A DNA stretch of 64,000 nt from Corynespora cassiicola (lineage: Eukaryota; Ascomycota; Dothideomycetes; Pleosporales; Corynesporascaceae): NCBI GenBank assembly GCA_022059125.1, contig JAEUWY010000023.1, positions 2,170,001 to 2,234,000 of the forward strand. Direction: 5' to 3'. A program made the translations under genes and the position numbers. Positions 31,310 to 42,877 of this stretch are shown here, one piece after another. The notes under the pieces are model-generated. The model made no database searches. It was given only the letters and a program-made list of their open reading frames with translations, and was not told the origin of the DNA. How positions within the stretch are numbered: position 1 is the stretch's first letter; each line of letters starts with the position of its first letter.

Positions 31310-32194
31310 CTAGAACCTTTCCTTCATCCTAGAGGCCACGGTACGTAGGTTGCCATACACCTGTGAATCGAATTAGCCACTGGATGCCCAAAGACGAAAC
31401 AAGACAGGATACATACCTTTCCTGGAGCACTTCCGAGAATCAATGAAACAACAGCCTCTCGCGCGATGTGGATGTTCTTGAAACCGCCAAGAATGTGGAT
31501 CTTTTGATCGGCAAGCACGATTCGTGTCCGAGAGGCGTTCTTTTGTATGTTAGACCTGAAGGGATGGAAGTCGGAAGGGGTAGCTTACCTCGATCGCAAA
31601 CTTGGTTTTTCCCTGCTGACCCGCTATTCTGCCAATGGCACGAGACAAATGATCTCCTTGTAGCGTCTTGACGTCCTTGATCTCAAAGGTTTCAATGTAC
31701 AAGTCGTCGAGCCGTAGCAGAGCAATGGCATCGTCCACGTCAAACCCAAGAGTAAAGGCCTTGACGAAGTCCTCACCCTTTTGCAGGGCACCCGTGTCGG
31801 TGGTAATTGAGCTGTTTCTAAGCTCGACCGACTTGGTCTTGACGTTCATGCGCACCTGGAGCTTCAGGTGCTCGACCAGAGGCGGGTAGATCTTGGGCCA
31901 CTCGTTCTTGAGTGGGGACATGCGGTGCGGCGGGATCGGGACTTTGCGGAGCTCGCGCCTAAAGGCAATGGGAACGGACGCGGCGGGCGCAAACTTGGGG
32001 CGGCCTTGTTCGTCGGTCACGACAGCGTCGTCGGAGGGACCCTGAGGGGGGGCGTCCTTGGGGGCGTCACTGGGCTCAGCATTCATGTCAAGCAGCTCCG
32101 CATCCTCCTCTTCGGCGGGGATGGGCGTGGTGTCCATGGCCTGGTCCTCGGCGAGGGCCTCGGGAGCACGTTGCAGCGCAGTAGGGGCGGGCAT
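31310..32194 (-). CDS. pno1: Pre-rRNA processing protein Pno1 (Dim2), KH-type
   Basis: Three exons (32194-31589, 31539-31417, 31360-31310) total 780 nt, 259 aa; every exon is a multiple of three, so both introns are in phase 0. An acidic N-terminus of about 75 residues precedes a KH-like repeat and a KH domain (DHLSRAIGRIAGQQGKTKFA, then IENASRTRIVLADQKIHILG). The end is VYGNLRTVASRMKERF, the conserved Pno1 tail. Family knowledge: Pno1 binds the 3' end of 18S precursor RNA in pre-40S particles and controls Nob1 cleavage. Introns begin GTAAGC and GTATGT. The start is 298 bp from the divergent MDM31 start. Length matches orthologues of about 250-275 aa. Confidence 0.96.
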
Positions 32195-32492
32195 GTTGGG
32201 CGGCGAGAGTGTGGTCCTGGGCGTGCGGTCGCGGGCGTGCGGGCGGCGTGGGATGAAATTTACTCGGGTTGGTGGTGGAGCGGTTATCGATAAGCGCCAG
32301 AGATATTTTTCCTGGCCTCTAGCGCGAATGGCCGCGCACGGGCCACTGCCTTGCTCGCTCGCGCTTCTCTAGTGCTCCTTTGGCCATCGTCATGATGTCT
32401 AATTTGCTTCCCTCCTCCAATCCACTTCCCCTCCCGCTCGTCTGCCCGCCTCGACCGCCGCAGACGTCGACCATGCGGGGCCTGCGCTTATA
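32195..32492. promoter_or_regulatory. Divergent promoter, PNO1 / MDM31
   Basis: Only 298 bp separate the two start codons, so core promoters and leaders of both genes are packed here. No specific site was identified with confidence. Confidence 0.6.
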
Positions 32493-34710
32493 ATGAGTCG
32501 AAATGTAGGCTTGACCGTCGGCGCGCTGCTCCGCCGCTCTCTGGCGTCCGAACGGCCTCATCCAGCGCGCGCTGTGACCGGCGCCCTCTGCCAGCTCGAC
32601 GCCTTTCTGCCCACTCCATTGCAGAGCATACAATCGCCACGACGGACCTTTGCCTCGAATTCGCACGTTGGCTGCCTCTCTGCCGCCCAGACTCCTACTT
32701 TCGCGCGCCGCTCGGATGTTGGATCCGCCTCCGCTCTGCTCTCACGATCACAAGCACCGCGTCACGGCCAAAGTTTTCAGAGCATCACGCTCGCCGTAGC
32801 CTCAGCATGGAGTCGGAATGCGCACAAGAATGCCCACGGCCAAACATATTGGAGCCTGAGGAGGAGTCTGGCCGCGAACCGGCGGAATAAGAGCTCAGTC
32901 ACTGGCAACTCAAAGGGCAAATCAGCTGCGGCTCCACAGAGTGAACCCTCTTCCCGGTCGGAGTCGGCACCGAAACCCCAGAAACAGCCCGATCAAGCCA
33001 CCAAGCCGGACCCGGAGGCATCCCACGATTCCGGGAAGCACCACTCGCTGTTTGAATCGCTACCACACCTCTACCGACCCAGCAAAGCGGAACTCCTGGA
33101 AGCAGCATCCGGCTTCTTCTCACGCATAAAAGTGCACTTCAAGTGGTTCACCATCAGAAGCACGCGTCCTTTCAATGCAGATGAAATATACGCTTTGGCC
33201 TCGTGGGTACTGGCTGCACATTTTCTCTGGATCATCCTTGGAACCACCACCTTCTTCATGTTGACAGTGTTCCTGATCAACAGTGTGTTTGCGCAGGAGA
33301 GTCTCGCCAAGTGGATTGGAAACTATCTTACCAGCTCTTCCGGCATCAAGGTCGTTTTCGAGTCGGCCGTGGTCCCAAAGTGGAAGGATGGCGTGATCTC
33401 TTTCCGCAAGGTCTTTGTGTCTCGCAGGCCTGGTCAGGGTCACGCAAAGGTCAGCAAAGGGTCTCAACAGTCTGCTGCTGCTGCGGCGGCGGCTATAGCT
33501 CAAAAGGAGAAGGATGCTGCTGAAGGAAATGTTGAAGAAGAGGATACAAACTACACACAATTCGACATTTCCATCGACACCGTCAATGTCACTTTGTCCT
33601 TTTCGAAATGGATGAATGGCAAGGGACTACTAAAGGATGTCGAAATTAAGGGAATCCGCGGAGTGGTTGACAGGACGAATGTTCATGCCATTGAGGGTGA
33701 TGACCCCCTCTCGTACAAACATGAACACCAGCCCGGCGACTTTGAGCTGGATTCGTTTAAGATGCAAGATTTGCTGGTTACTGTATACCAGCCTGACAAT
33801 TTCCGGCCTTTCCCAGTCAGCATCTACTCCTGCGACCTTCCACAGCTTCGCAAGCAGTGGCTTTTCTACGATTTCTTGTCTGCCAACATGATGTCTGGCT
33901 CATTCGACAACTCTCTCTTCACGATTCACCCTAGACAATCGCATAACTACACAGGGTCGCAACTCAACAATGGCCGTGATACTGAAGATGGAAGCACCTG
34001 GAAGAAACACAGCCGCATTAGAATTGATGGCCTCAACATTGATCATCTGAATAGGGGCTATGAGGGACCTTTTTCGTGGATCTACGAGGGCAACGTCGAC
34101 ATCATATCAGACATTATGATCCCAGACGACCACGACGGCAGCATTGCCAAGGTCATGTCCGACATGTATGACCGCATGGAGGCAACCGTGATCCAGAACA
34201 CCCAGAGGCATTTCTCTGACCACGCAGCGCATGGCTTCGAGGAACATCACGAGGAGGAAAAGCATGACGGACAAGACGAGGATAAGAGATTTGTGATTAT
34301 GGACATTCGTGTGAACTTGAATGACGTGCGAGCCGCCGTGCCCATATTCACAAACGACATCTCATACGTCAACAATGCCCTCGTCCGACCCATCGTAGCG
34401 TACATCAATGCAAAGAAGACGTACATCCCTGTCCAATGTCGGGTGGTCAAGCGAGTCAGCGAGTTCGATGGCAGCTGGACCCTCTATGACAGTGGGCTGA
34501 TGGATGACGTTTCCCGCGAGGTATGGATGGCTATACACGTTTCCTATCTTGGTATCCCTTGTTAACACTCTTCAGATGTATGATGCCTTCGCCCGAGATG
34601 TTCTCAACGACAACACCACCCGCAAGCGGCGCATCAAAAAGGTCGGAATATGGACCCTGCAGCTCGCCGCTCAGGCACTATTCCTGGGTCTTGCCGGTAA
34701 CATAGCGTGA
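32493..34710 (+). CDS. mdm31: Mitochondrial inner-membrane protein Mdm31/Mdm32 family
   Basis: Two exons (32493-34520, 34576-34710) total 2163 nt, 720 aa; the 55-nt intron (GTATGG ... TTCAG, branch GTTAAC) rejoins as DDVSREMYDAFARDV. The N-terminus is Arg/Ser-rich without acidic residues for the first ~20 positions, a mitochondrial presequence. A long disordered region follows, then a membrane segment (ALASWVLAAHFLWIILGTTT and on). Diagnostic stretches are FNADEIYALASW, FESAVVPKWKDGVISFRKVF, VTLSFSKWMNGKGLLKDVEI and PFSWIYEGNVDI. A C-terminal hydrophobic stretch LQLAAQALFLGLAGNIA ends the protein. Family knowledge: Mdm31/32 are needed for mitochondrial shape, DNA stability and cardiolipin balance. 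A seven-Ala run (about residue 330) is the main low-complexity insert. Confidence 0.93.
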
Positions 34711-35156
34711 TAGCACCTCTGCTCCATGCTAAAATTCCCCTTCTGTATAGTATAATCCTATTTGACTTGGCATGGAGTTTTTGGAGTCCCAACGACAAGT
34801 GGGCGGGCACTTTGACGGTAATCAACGTTTGACTTAAACGGGGTTTGGGCAACGGAAAATACATGGTGCTATGGTGCACTCTCGTCTACCCTGTACAGTA
34901 TCACGCATTATGGAATACCAATCGCAGCTTGGCCGTGAATATCTTTCACGGACCGAACATTCATACATTGGCTATGACCGTGGAACTTCACCTCAAAACT
35001 TTTGACGAATATTCCATTCAAGTCTTGACATACATTTGCTAGGCACTAAGATCGCGGTCCAGGCTGTGGCTACCTAGGTACGCCACATTCCTCTAACGTG
35101 ATATCACACACGAGTATCGATACATCTCGAGCCTTTCCTTCCCTTTTTTTCTTCTC
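34711..35156. other. Intergenic
   Basis: This lies between the MDM31 stop and the F-box pseudogene. No gene content was recognised; composition turns AT-richer here. Confidence 0.55.
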
Positions 35157-36808
35157 ATGGACAACCTGCCATTCGAGCTTGTAGTACATATAATCCGCTT
35201 TTTAGGTCATGATGACCTTAGAAACACGCTTCTATTGTCACGAAAGTTCCAGCGTGCAGCAGAACGAGCGTCCATGGCATTTTGCCAATTCGACTTCATG
35301 AAGCCTGATATCGAGGAACGCCGAAATTTTGTCACTCTTTTTGGCGGGCACCGATTTCGATACCCACGGAGAATTGTCGTTTTTCCAATGTTCCCTGCGT
35401 TAGAACTACGAGAGCGTTAGCCAACCCGTAAGCACAGGAAGAAACGACGTGCTCCAACGCCAGAGCCAGAGAGAGACTAATATCGGGAATCACCTCAGGA
35501 GCTCAAAGAGAGGGATACGGTGTTTACGGGGCAGATAGTAGGCGCCTTTGAGGCGATCAAGGCAGCTGAAGATAGACAGGAGGGTGTAGGAAGGATCCAG
35601 TTGAAGATCTATACACCCGCACGCAAAGTCCACGGCTATTACTGCTGCCACAGGCGTTTCTCGAGCTGGCATGTCTATCTGCTTCCCCCGAACAGCTCCC
35701 ACAGATACATCCGATGCGAGAATTGAGACTCTGCAACCCATGCCCATATGCCTTTATGCATAGGGTTATCTGGGCATATATCAACGATGAAAAACCATGT
35801 GTCCCCTGTTTCAAAGTCGACCTCCGCGCCCTGCTCGACCTCGCCTCAAAATGCCCAAACCTCCAATCCCTAGGCTGCAAACTAGGCCTGGACGAATGGG
35901 ATGACAGCACGCACTGGACGCTAGAAAACTACAAGCTCAGCCACGAGGGCGGTCTGCGAAATACGCGGAATGCATTCGCAGACGTGGTGCGCGACCTCGC
36001 CCTGCCCACATCGCTGCGCGACATCAATCTCGACTTTCTAAACAAAATCTGGCCCGCTATGTGTGAGCAGCGGCGCCAGCTGCCGATTTTGGTCAGTCCA
36101 ATGGCTTACGATCCTTTCAGCAACAGCCATAGCCTTCTCTCAACTCAGCTCCTGAAGTTGGAGATTCGTGGCATGGCTGACGGGACGCTCTTTTGGCCTC
36201 ATACTGGCGGTGGTGAGGCGCCTTACTGGCCCAACCTCGAGGGTTTGCGCGTGATGCTACACATTGGCGCCCCCTCGAGTCGTGGTACTTTCAAGACCCT
36301 GGGGAGAGGGGGAGGTTCGACAAGGGCTTTGAGATTCGAGACGACGGTGCGTATCTGCCGTTCGAGGGCACGAAAAGCGACGATGAGGTGCATTTGGCGG
36401 ATCTAAACAATGAGGGCGTCGACGCATTTCGTGTCGAGCCCATCGGGGAGCAGGTCGTGCCTGTGCTGGAGTCGTTTGCAAAGGCGGCAGCGCGCATGCC
36501 CAAGTTGAAGGAGGTGCTGCTTTGGGCGCCCCTATTTTGTTTATGGTCTTGAGGGTTGAGGGGACGATTCGGAAGAGGAGAGTGGGTTTAACACTGACGA
36601 AGATGAGGATGCTCGCCTAGGTCATGAATTGGCTTGGGGTGTTGTATATGTAGCGCCTGGCAGGTTGCCTTATGACGGGGGCGAGCCTCACCCTTCGTTG
36701 CGGCAGATGTGGTGGAGAATTGCGCAGTGGCGGCCGAATTCGGAGTCTCGTCATCTGTTTCGGGAGATTTGCAGGGCAGAGTATCCGGATACGCTATTGA
36801 AATATTAA
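35157..36808 (+). pseudogene. Decayed F-box protein gene
   Basis: The start is intact: MDNLPFELVVHIIRFLGHDD with an F-box over residues 1-45. The same frame then meets TAG (35418-35420) and TAA (35478-35480), yet continues with family-like sequence (ESPQELKERDTVFTGQIVGA, VGRIQLKIYTPARKVHG) to about 35690. There it shifts to another frame (VDLRALLDLASKCPNLQSLG, to about 36280), then to a third (GRFDKGFEIRDDGAYLPFEG ... VVPVLESFAKAAARMPKLKE, stop 36550-36552). A last segment returns to the second frame (LRQMWWRIAQWRPNSESRHL) and ends TAA at 36806-36808. The pieces are in the right order for one fungal F-box protein of about 500 aa. At least two stops and three frame changes without matching splice sites make a pseudogene much likelier than a multi-intron gene. 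Confidence 0.75.
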
Positions 36809-37041
36809 ACAAAATTCGTATGTGGGGATCGCTTGGTTTCTCGGGGGTGGTTTACTAATTGAATCGTGATTTTCTCGTAGGTTGAGGAATAGTGGAAGCG
36901 TGGTGATGCTCGAAATTGTCGGTGCAAATAATATATCCACGAGAAAGCAGTGCTTTACGCATGTTTAGATCGTGCTGATGAACTTATTTTACAGTATCCA
37001 AATACATTATCAACTTAGAATAAATACAAATAATACTTGTG

Positions 37042-39285
37042 CTACATTAAACGGCATTGTGGGCCTTGTTGTTTTACCTCTTGCTTAGCTGGCAGAGGTT
37101 GGCTTAGGAAAAATGTCTCGGATTCCTCGTCTCGGATTCCACAGGCGTGTCTTCTCTGCCGAACCTGAAACAATAGATCTTGATTGCTCCAGAACACTTT
37201 TGCCCGTTGCTTTTCTTCTTCCCTTTTTCTTCTTCTATTCTCCTCTTCGATACCTTCCCCGTGGCCTTCTTCTTTCGCATTTATCAACTCTAGGATGCCT
37301 TCAATTTCCCATATCGTATACTTGGTGAGATAAGTACTACTTTCACATCTCTCACATGTATATGCAATACCATTACCATCTATTGTAGAGAAAGTGGCAC
37401 CTTTGGCTACATGGGCGTAGTCGCGGCAATGAGAACAAAGGAGGTTGTGATATTTTCAGCCAGTCCGATACGTTGAGCCCCATTAGGATAGCGTTGCTCT
37501 GCCGTCGTGAACAACGTTCCTCTGTAGCAGGTCCAGCAAACGTACTCGATATTTGTCAGCTCTATCATCCAAGATTTATTTTGCCCCCACTGCTTCCATG
37601 TAGTACCCCGCGGTTGTATCCTGTCCGAAAGCTTAACAAAATGGTGGATCGAGTTATAGAATCTTCCAGGATTGGAAGTTCTGTTGTTCAGATCACAATT
37701 GATCGCGCAGCGAGATGGCCCGGCTATACCCATATCAACCAACCTTATACATTCGATTCCTTGATGAAATTGCTTGGTGTGATTGGTAAGTTGAAAACAG
37801 TTGATGCAAACTATTCGAGAATGTATGCGCCCCTTATAGCTAACAAAAACCATACGGTGAGTGGAATGTTCTGAAATGTGCCCTTCGGTTCTTCTGTAAG
37901 GCAGTAGGCTCTCGGAAGAAACAATATCGTCCCCGCTGTCAAGAATCGTTATATGGCTTCCGTCGCTATTGGAAGGGTCAAATGAATAGCTTGAGTCGCT
38001 AGATTCTTCTGTGATAGACGGCGCAGCTGAATCAGACGCATTATCAAACTGACCTGGCTCCCTCTCTGTGTCCTTCGCCACTAGTCGCTCGTTTTCAGTC
38101 AAAATTGTCTGTGATGTTGAAATTGTAGTCAATCCTTCAATCTTCTCTCTTGAATACTTGCCACGCTGAAATTTTGTACTTGAATCTTCAGCGTAGGGTT
38201 CCGGATTGAGTACAACAATAGATCCTCGGTCTCCGAGGTGCTCTATCACCGTGTCATCAATTATCCGAGATGGATGTCTCTGAATAGTAATATCATCTTC
38301 ATGAGGTATCAATGTTTTCAAGGGAATCCGGTTCGTTCCAGTGATTAAATGGCCCCCAGACTCGGTTTTCTCGGAGTTTTGCGCTGTTAGCGACGCTACA
38401 GACGCTCTCCCTGAGGACAGTTTGAGTTTTGCACGACTCAGTGCAGAATACAGTAGCTGTAGAGATTTCTGAGAGTTCTTTGATGGCCCTGAATGGTATG
38501 AATTGGGAGGAAGCTCCCGCACAAGCCATTTATATTCGAAATCCGCTTGCTGCCGATTAATGTCAGTCAAGAGCTTTTCCATCTTCTCTCTATTCTTTTC
38601 TAATGTTTCTCTACAAACCATCAAGTCAGCCACATCCAATTCTCCGGGCTGCATTTCAAGTTACTTCAAGTCTCTGTTGTTCTTGATTTCAATCATTTGC
38701 AGAACAGTGTGCAGAGAGCTGTTTGCTCGTTGACAGTTCTCGACCATTTTGGTAATATCCCCCTTTTTCAAGCAGAAACTGACGGCCAGTCTACTCATTC
38801 GCAATTTTTTCTTAATCTGTTCCCTAATTGAAAGTTTTAAACGTGCTGTATCATTGGCAGCAGGCTGTCGCAAATGCTCGACGAGGCGATCAAGCTCGCC
38901 CAGCACCCAATTGAGCTGTCGCCCACAATGATTCAAAGCCATTTTAAGCATGTCTTCGGCTGGGGAAGCCGAGAGAGATTCAAAAACATTGGAATTATCT
39001 TCAGGTGTCTGTTCATCCACATGCACTGATGTTTTCGAAATGCATGAGTCATCATTTGGAAGTGTAGTCACTGGTGAGTATGCCGTTTCGATATTTTTGC
39101 AAACCTGAATTGTCAGGGTAATCCTATTAAACTCGCGAGCCTCGTACCAATTGAATACTTGCAAGGTATCGAAACAAGTGAGCAAGATCGTTCTCGTGGT
39201 CCTTGATATCCTTTGCGAATCTGGCGATTTCGCCAATGTAGGCAAGTATCTGCATACTACCTGCGATACAGCCGATGACCTCCAT
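37042..39285 (-). CDS. Protein with fungal STAND-type N-terminal region and C-terminal zinc ribbon
   Basis: Proposed four exons (39285-39148, 39104-38665, 38610-37472, 37406-37042) total 2082 nt, 693 aa. The N-terminus MEVIGCIAGSMQILAYIGEI resembles the helical domain found at the front of fungal STAND/ankyrin proteins. A helical section with Cys and Arg follows (HCGRQLNWVLGELDRLVEHL), then a Ser-rich, acidic linker. Near the C-terminus VCWTC and TCERC pairs, 35 residues apart, appear only when the last intron is removed and would form a zinc ribbon; a charged coiled-coil-like stretch (EEENRRRKREEEKQRAK) follows. Introns are 43, 54 and 65 nt; the 54-nt one removes an in-frame TAA. Introns 1 and 2 are well supported; intron 3 lacks a clear branch site. 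Function is unknown; no NTPase domain is present. Confidence 0.6.
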
Positions 39286-39955
39286 CTTCTTGCAGGCTAA
39301 AATCTTTGATGAGATTTGAGTTGAATGATATGTCAAGAGCCTGGGTCCACGTAATTTGAAAGGGCGATCGCCTTTTTAAATAAGGCTGGTCCAGGCGATT
39401 CAGCCTGCCTCACCGCCCGTTAGCAATGAGTGTCTAGTATTCATGTCCATGCATAGAGGCATTTTAGGTCAAATTTCGGTCAAGAAGAGAGCGTGCAATA
39501 TATCTTCAAGGCTGATTTGCGATATCTGAATCCATCAGTGGCTGTAAACAATACTTGAGTAGGTCATTGGGAGCAATCCATTCTTTCATTTTCGACAACT
39601 ATAGGCTAATTTATTCTATACTATGTTCTCTGCTGATAAGTACCTACCTACCTAAGTAGTTAGGCTCCCGACTGAACCATGTCATCACGTGACTTTGTTG
39701 CCTCGCGCGGCCTCTGCCAAGCCCGATGTCATCGCCTCAGTTAACTTTGGATTCCTGCCAGACAACTCTTACTATTTCCACACCACCACACCTCATTCCA
39801 CGCCCTAAAATCTTCTTGTTCGGGTCGAGCGCACACCTTTTCTTGTGTAAGCACATGAAATCCACTGAATTCGACCCTCGAATCGCTTAATATCTTCCGC
39901 AAGGTCATTTGGCAATCTCCGCGTCCCTCCTCTCGGGGGATAGCGACGCCCCAGA
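39286..39955. promoter_or_regulatory. Divergent upstream region with a TCACGTGA palindrome
   Basis: It lies between the STAND-like gene (minus) and SPP2 (plus). An 8-bp palindrome TCACGTGA at 39685-39692 fits bHLH factors (Cbf1 or SREBP type). A CTACCTACCTAAGTAG cluster lies at about 39643-39662. The SPP2-side ~250 bp should be its core promoter and leader. Confidence 0.5.
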
Positions 39956-41395
39956 ATGGCTGATGGAAACGCACCCGGTGGCCCCCCGAAGGCGGGTGGC
40001 TTTAAGCTCTCGTTCGCCGGCGCAAAGAACAAGCCAGGACTCAAAGGGTTTGGCCAAAAGCAAGCGGCGCAAAAGCCTGTCAACCGCGCACTCCTCGCAC
40101 TCGGCGACGAAGAACCCGAAGAAGCCAACAAGAAGGAGGAAATATCAGGGTGGGATGCTGAAGGTGGTGCGCTCGGTATAAATGGCAAGAAGAAGGACCA
40201 GGAAGAAGTACGCGTAATTCCAGCGCAGCCGAACAGAAATTGGCGCGAGGAGTCGAAGCGGAAACAGATTGAAAAAGAGCAACAAGGTGCAGCAAACGCC
40301 GAGTTGATACCAGAGCCTTCAATTGGATACGGGCTGGTCCTGCCGAACAGAGAAGAAGTAGATGGGGAAACGCTGCCCGATGCGCCTCCTATCGAGCCAC
40401 AGAAGCCACAAGACGATGGCCTCACGGAAGAGGAGAGGCTGGAAAAGCGGGCACTCGAAGCACTTATGACTGGTAAAGTCACGGACGACACGGTTATTCC
40501 TCTGCACGAGACGGAGGAGGAAGCGTTCCACAACGACTACCAAAAGGCACCCGATGCCCCTTCACTCTCTGCATACGAAGCTACCCCCATTGATGGGTTT
40601 GGTGCTGCGCTACTACGTGGTATGGGATGGAAGGATGGAGACACAATTGGCAAGAATGGGAAGCCACTGGGCAAGCCAAAAGAAGTGAAGCGACGGCCGG
40701 CTCTCCTTGGTATCGGGGCCAAAGATGAGGCCGCTACAGGCGTTGAGCTCGGGGAATGGGGCAAGGGAGCTAAGAAGATCAAGCAGAGCTACAACCCTGT
40801 AACCCTCCGGAACAAGACTACTGGCGAAATGATCACAGAAGAGGAGCTCAAAGCTCGTTTGGAAAAGCAGAGTTTTGTGGAGGAAAAGGGCTCGCGCAAA
40901 GAGAGCAGAAACGACTACGAGTATGAGGATTCCAAGCGCGAAAAGAAGTACAAGGAACGGCGCGACGACCGCCGACGAGGCGATGATTACGACACTGAGC
41001 GTCGGCGCGACAAAGATAGGAGGGATGACCGCCGGCGGGACAAGACCGATGATTACGACAGTGAGCGTCGCCGTGATCGTGACCGGCGGGATGACCGTCG
41101 GCGAGACGACGACTATGACAGCGAGCGGAGGCATGAGAAGCGCAAAGACAAGGAGAGACGCGATCGAAGCCGCAGCCCCGAAGACGACGACAGGCGGGAC
41201 AGGAAGAGGGACAAGGACAGGCGTGATCGTGACCGAGACGACGATGACAGGCGTGAGAGACGCCGTGATCGCGACCGGAGAGAGCACAGCAGAAGCCGAG
41301 ACTCAGACGACCGGCGCAAGCGAAGGAGAGACTATGAGGACGACCGCGACGATCGGAAAAGGAAATACAAGGACGACAAGTACTACCGGAAATGA
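39956..41395 (+). CDS. spp2: Pre-mRNA splicing factor Spp2 (G-patch protein, GPKOW type)
   Basis: Intronless, 479 aa. The N-terminus MADGNAPGGPPKAGGFKLSF and the IPEPSIGYGLVLPNREEVDG region are typical of Spp2. A G-patch lies near residues 208-235 (PIDGFGAALLRGMGWKDGDT). Family knowledge: Spp2 uses its G-patch to activate the DEAH helicase Prp2 and so triggers catalytic activation of the spliceosome in the nucleus. The last ~150 residues are an Arg/Asp-rich tail built of imperfect repeats such as DDYDSERRRDRDRRDDRRR, with a few RS dipeptides; yeast Spp2 is far shorter and lacks it. Such tails usually aid RNA or protein contacts. SPP2 is convergent with the Sfk1-type gene, 508 bp away. Confidence 0.92.
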   Translation: MADGNAPGGPPKAGGFKLSFAGAKNKPGLKGFGQKQAAQKPVNRALLALGDEEPEEANKKEEISGWDAEGGALGINGKKKDQEEVRVIPAQPNRNWREESKRKQIEKEQQGAANAELIPEPSIGYGLVLPNREEVDGETLPDAPPIEPQKPQDDGLTEEERLEKRALEALMTGKVTDDTVIPLHETEEEAFHNDYQKAPDAPSLSAYEATPIDGFGAALLRGMGWKDGDTIGKNGKPLGKPKEVKRRPALLGIGAKDEAATGVELGEWGKGAKKIKQSYNPVTLRNKTTGEMITEEELKARLEKQSFVEEKGSRKESRNDYEYEDSKREKKYKERRDDRRRGDDYDTERRRDKDRRDDRRRDKTDDYDSERRRDRDRRDDRRRDDDYDSERRHEKRKDKERRDRSRSPEDDDRRDRKRDKDRRDRDRDDDDRRERRRDRDRREHSRSRDSDDRRKRRRDYEDDRDDRKRKYKDDKYYRK

Positions 41396-41903
41396 CCCTT
41401 TTACATCAAGGGCAACGTTCCCGAGACCTCCGTCCGTTGGATACCATAAAATTTGATACCACAATGAACACAGCCAGTTTGGAAGCCGTTGGATGCATAC
41501 ACCCATCTATCTGCTCACCTCGTCACCGTCTTGTCTTTCACAGTGCCAATGGATCATGTGGATGCTTGCAGTGATTACACTTATGCACAGACTGATAGAT
41601 CGATTCTCCTAACAACTAGGGATACATGCATTCATACAGGTAGGTGCCGCCGCTCAACCCGCATCTCCGGCGGAGCAAAACGCTCATGGATATGCCATCG
41701 TTAACACTATCAACGCCATGATGCTATTGAGGAGATGCACAGATGCTCATTCTAATCGTCGAACTCAATACGCAACGAGGGTATATCAACAAACCAAAGC
41801 CGGAAAGGATCATGCCAAACAGTAACAAGAACAAAGGAACATTAAAAATTGGAGATGCAAGAAAGTCTAACCTGTGGCGCGCGAGAAATGCTCAGGTCTA
41901 GGT
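41396..41903. other. Convergent 3' region, SPP2 / Sfk1-type gene
   Basis: These 508 bp hold 3' UTRs only, as far as I can see. Confidence 0.6.
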
Positions 41904-42877
41904 CTAAAAGTTTCTTGATGGTAGGGGCGCGGGCTCAGGGGCCTTGTACGCATTTGCGGATCCGTTGGGGAACCCCGGATGCATGCCGTTGCCGTTGGTG
42001 TACCCGTTTGTATAGCTGTCGGTGGCTCCAGTGGTAGCTGCACTGGGGGCCACTCCACGGTAGTACCTGTCTCCATTGGCAGCTCCATCGCCCAGGTCGC
42101 TCTCTGCCATCATGGCCCTGTCCATTTCCGTCTCGGAGCTCTGGTAGTGCTTGGTGCGGACGGCGGGCATAAAGTCCATGAAGAAGCTCAGGACGTAAAA
42201 GAAGAAGATGAAGGCAATGACCCACTCCAAGATGGCGGCCTCGTTGTACTTGTCCTGGCGCTGGAGCACACCAAAGGGGATGGCTAGCGCAACCTCGATG
42301 ACGATGAAGGCGAGCTTAGTCCAGAACGAGTAGGCGAGGATCGAATGCTCGCGGTAGTGGATTCCTAGGCGCTGGTACTGTATGCAGATGAAGACGGCGC
42401 TAATGACGTACCCGCCAATGAAGACGGCCAGGAAAATGTTGTGCAAGCGACTATGGCGCAGGGTATCGAAAATGGTCAGGAGGATCAGACCGGCGGCGCC
42501 TGCGATGGCGAAGAGGATGCTCAGGACGGCATATAGCTTCTGCCAAAAGGATGTGTTACGCGCAAGCCTTCCCGTGTGTCGCAGCCAGCGCTCGAGGATG
42601 AAACCAATGTCAAAGGACACGACGGTCACGGCCGACATGGCGATGAAGAGGGGTTTGAGGCCTTGGGCGCCAATGTCTACCCAAGGTTAGTTCCGCTGCC
42701 ATGTGAGCATGTCGCTGACTCTAGCTTACCAGAGATATATGCTATCGTCTGCCTCTCGTTCATGGATGAATAGTGTGGTGAGCCTTGCACAGACCATGTC
42801 ACCAGCATGGCAATCAACATGGCGAGCCATACTAGGGACGAGAATATGGGAATGATCCAGTAGGATATGACCCACAT
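41904..42877 (-). CDS. Frag1/DRAM/Sfk1 family membrane protein
   Basis: Two exons (42877-42730, 42676-41904) sum to 921 nt, 306 aa; the 53-nt intron rejoins as AYISDIGAQGLKPLFIA, the family's signature. The start MWVISYWIIPIFSSLVWLAM is the usual N-terminal membrane segment. Six hydrophobic segments can be counted, including SILFAIAGAAGLILLTIFDT with the conserved FDT, IFLAVFIGGYVISAVFICIQ and WVIAFIFFFYVLSFFMDF. The C-terminal ~85 residues are cytosol-type, Gly/Asn/Ala-rich. Family knowledge: yeast Sfk1 supports the PI4-kinase Stt4 and lipid asymmetry at the plasma membrane, and animal members act in autophagy or GPI remodelling. The fungal paralogue cannot be fixed by eye, so I give no symbol. 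Confidence 0.87.
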
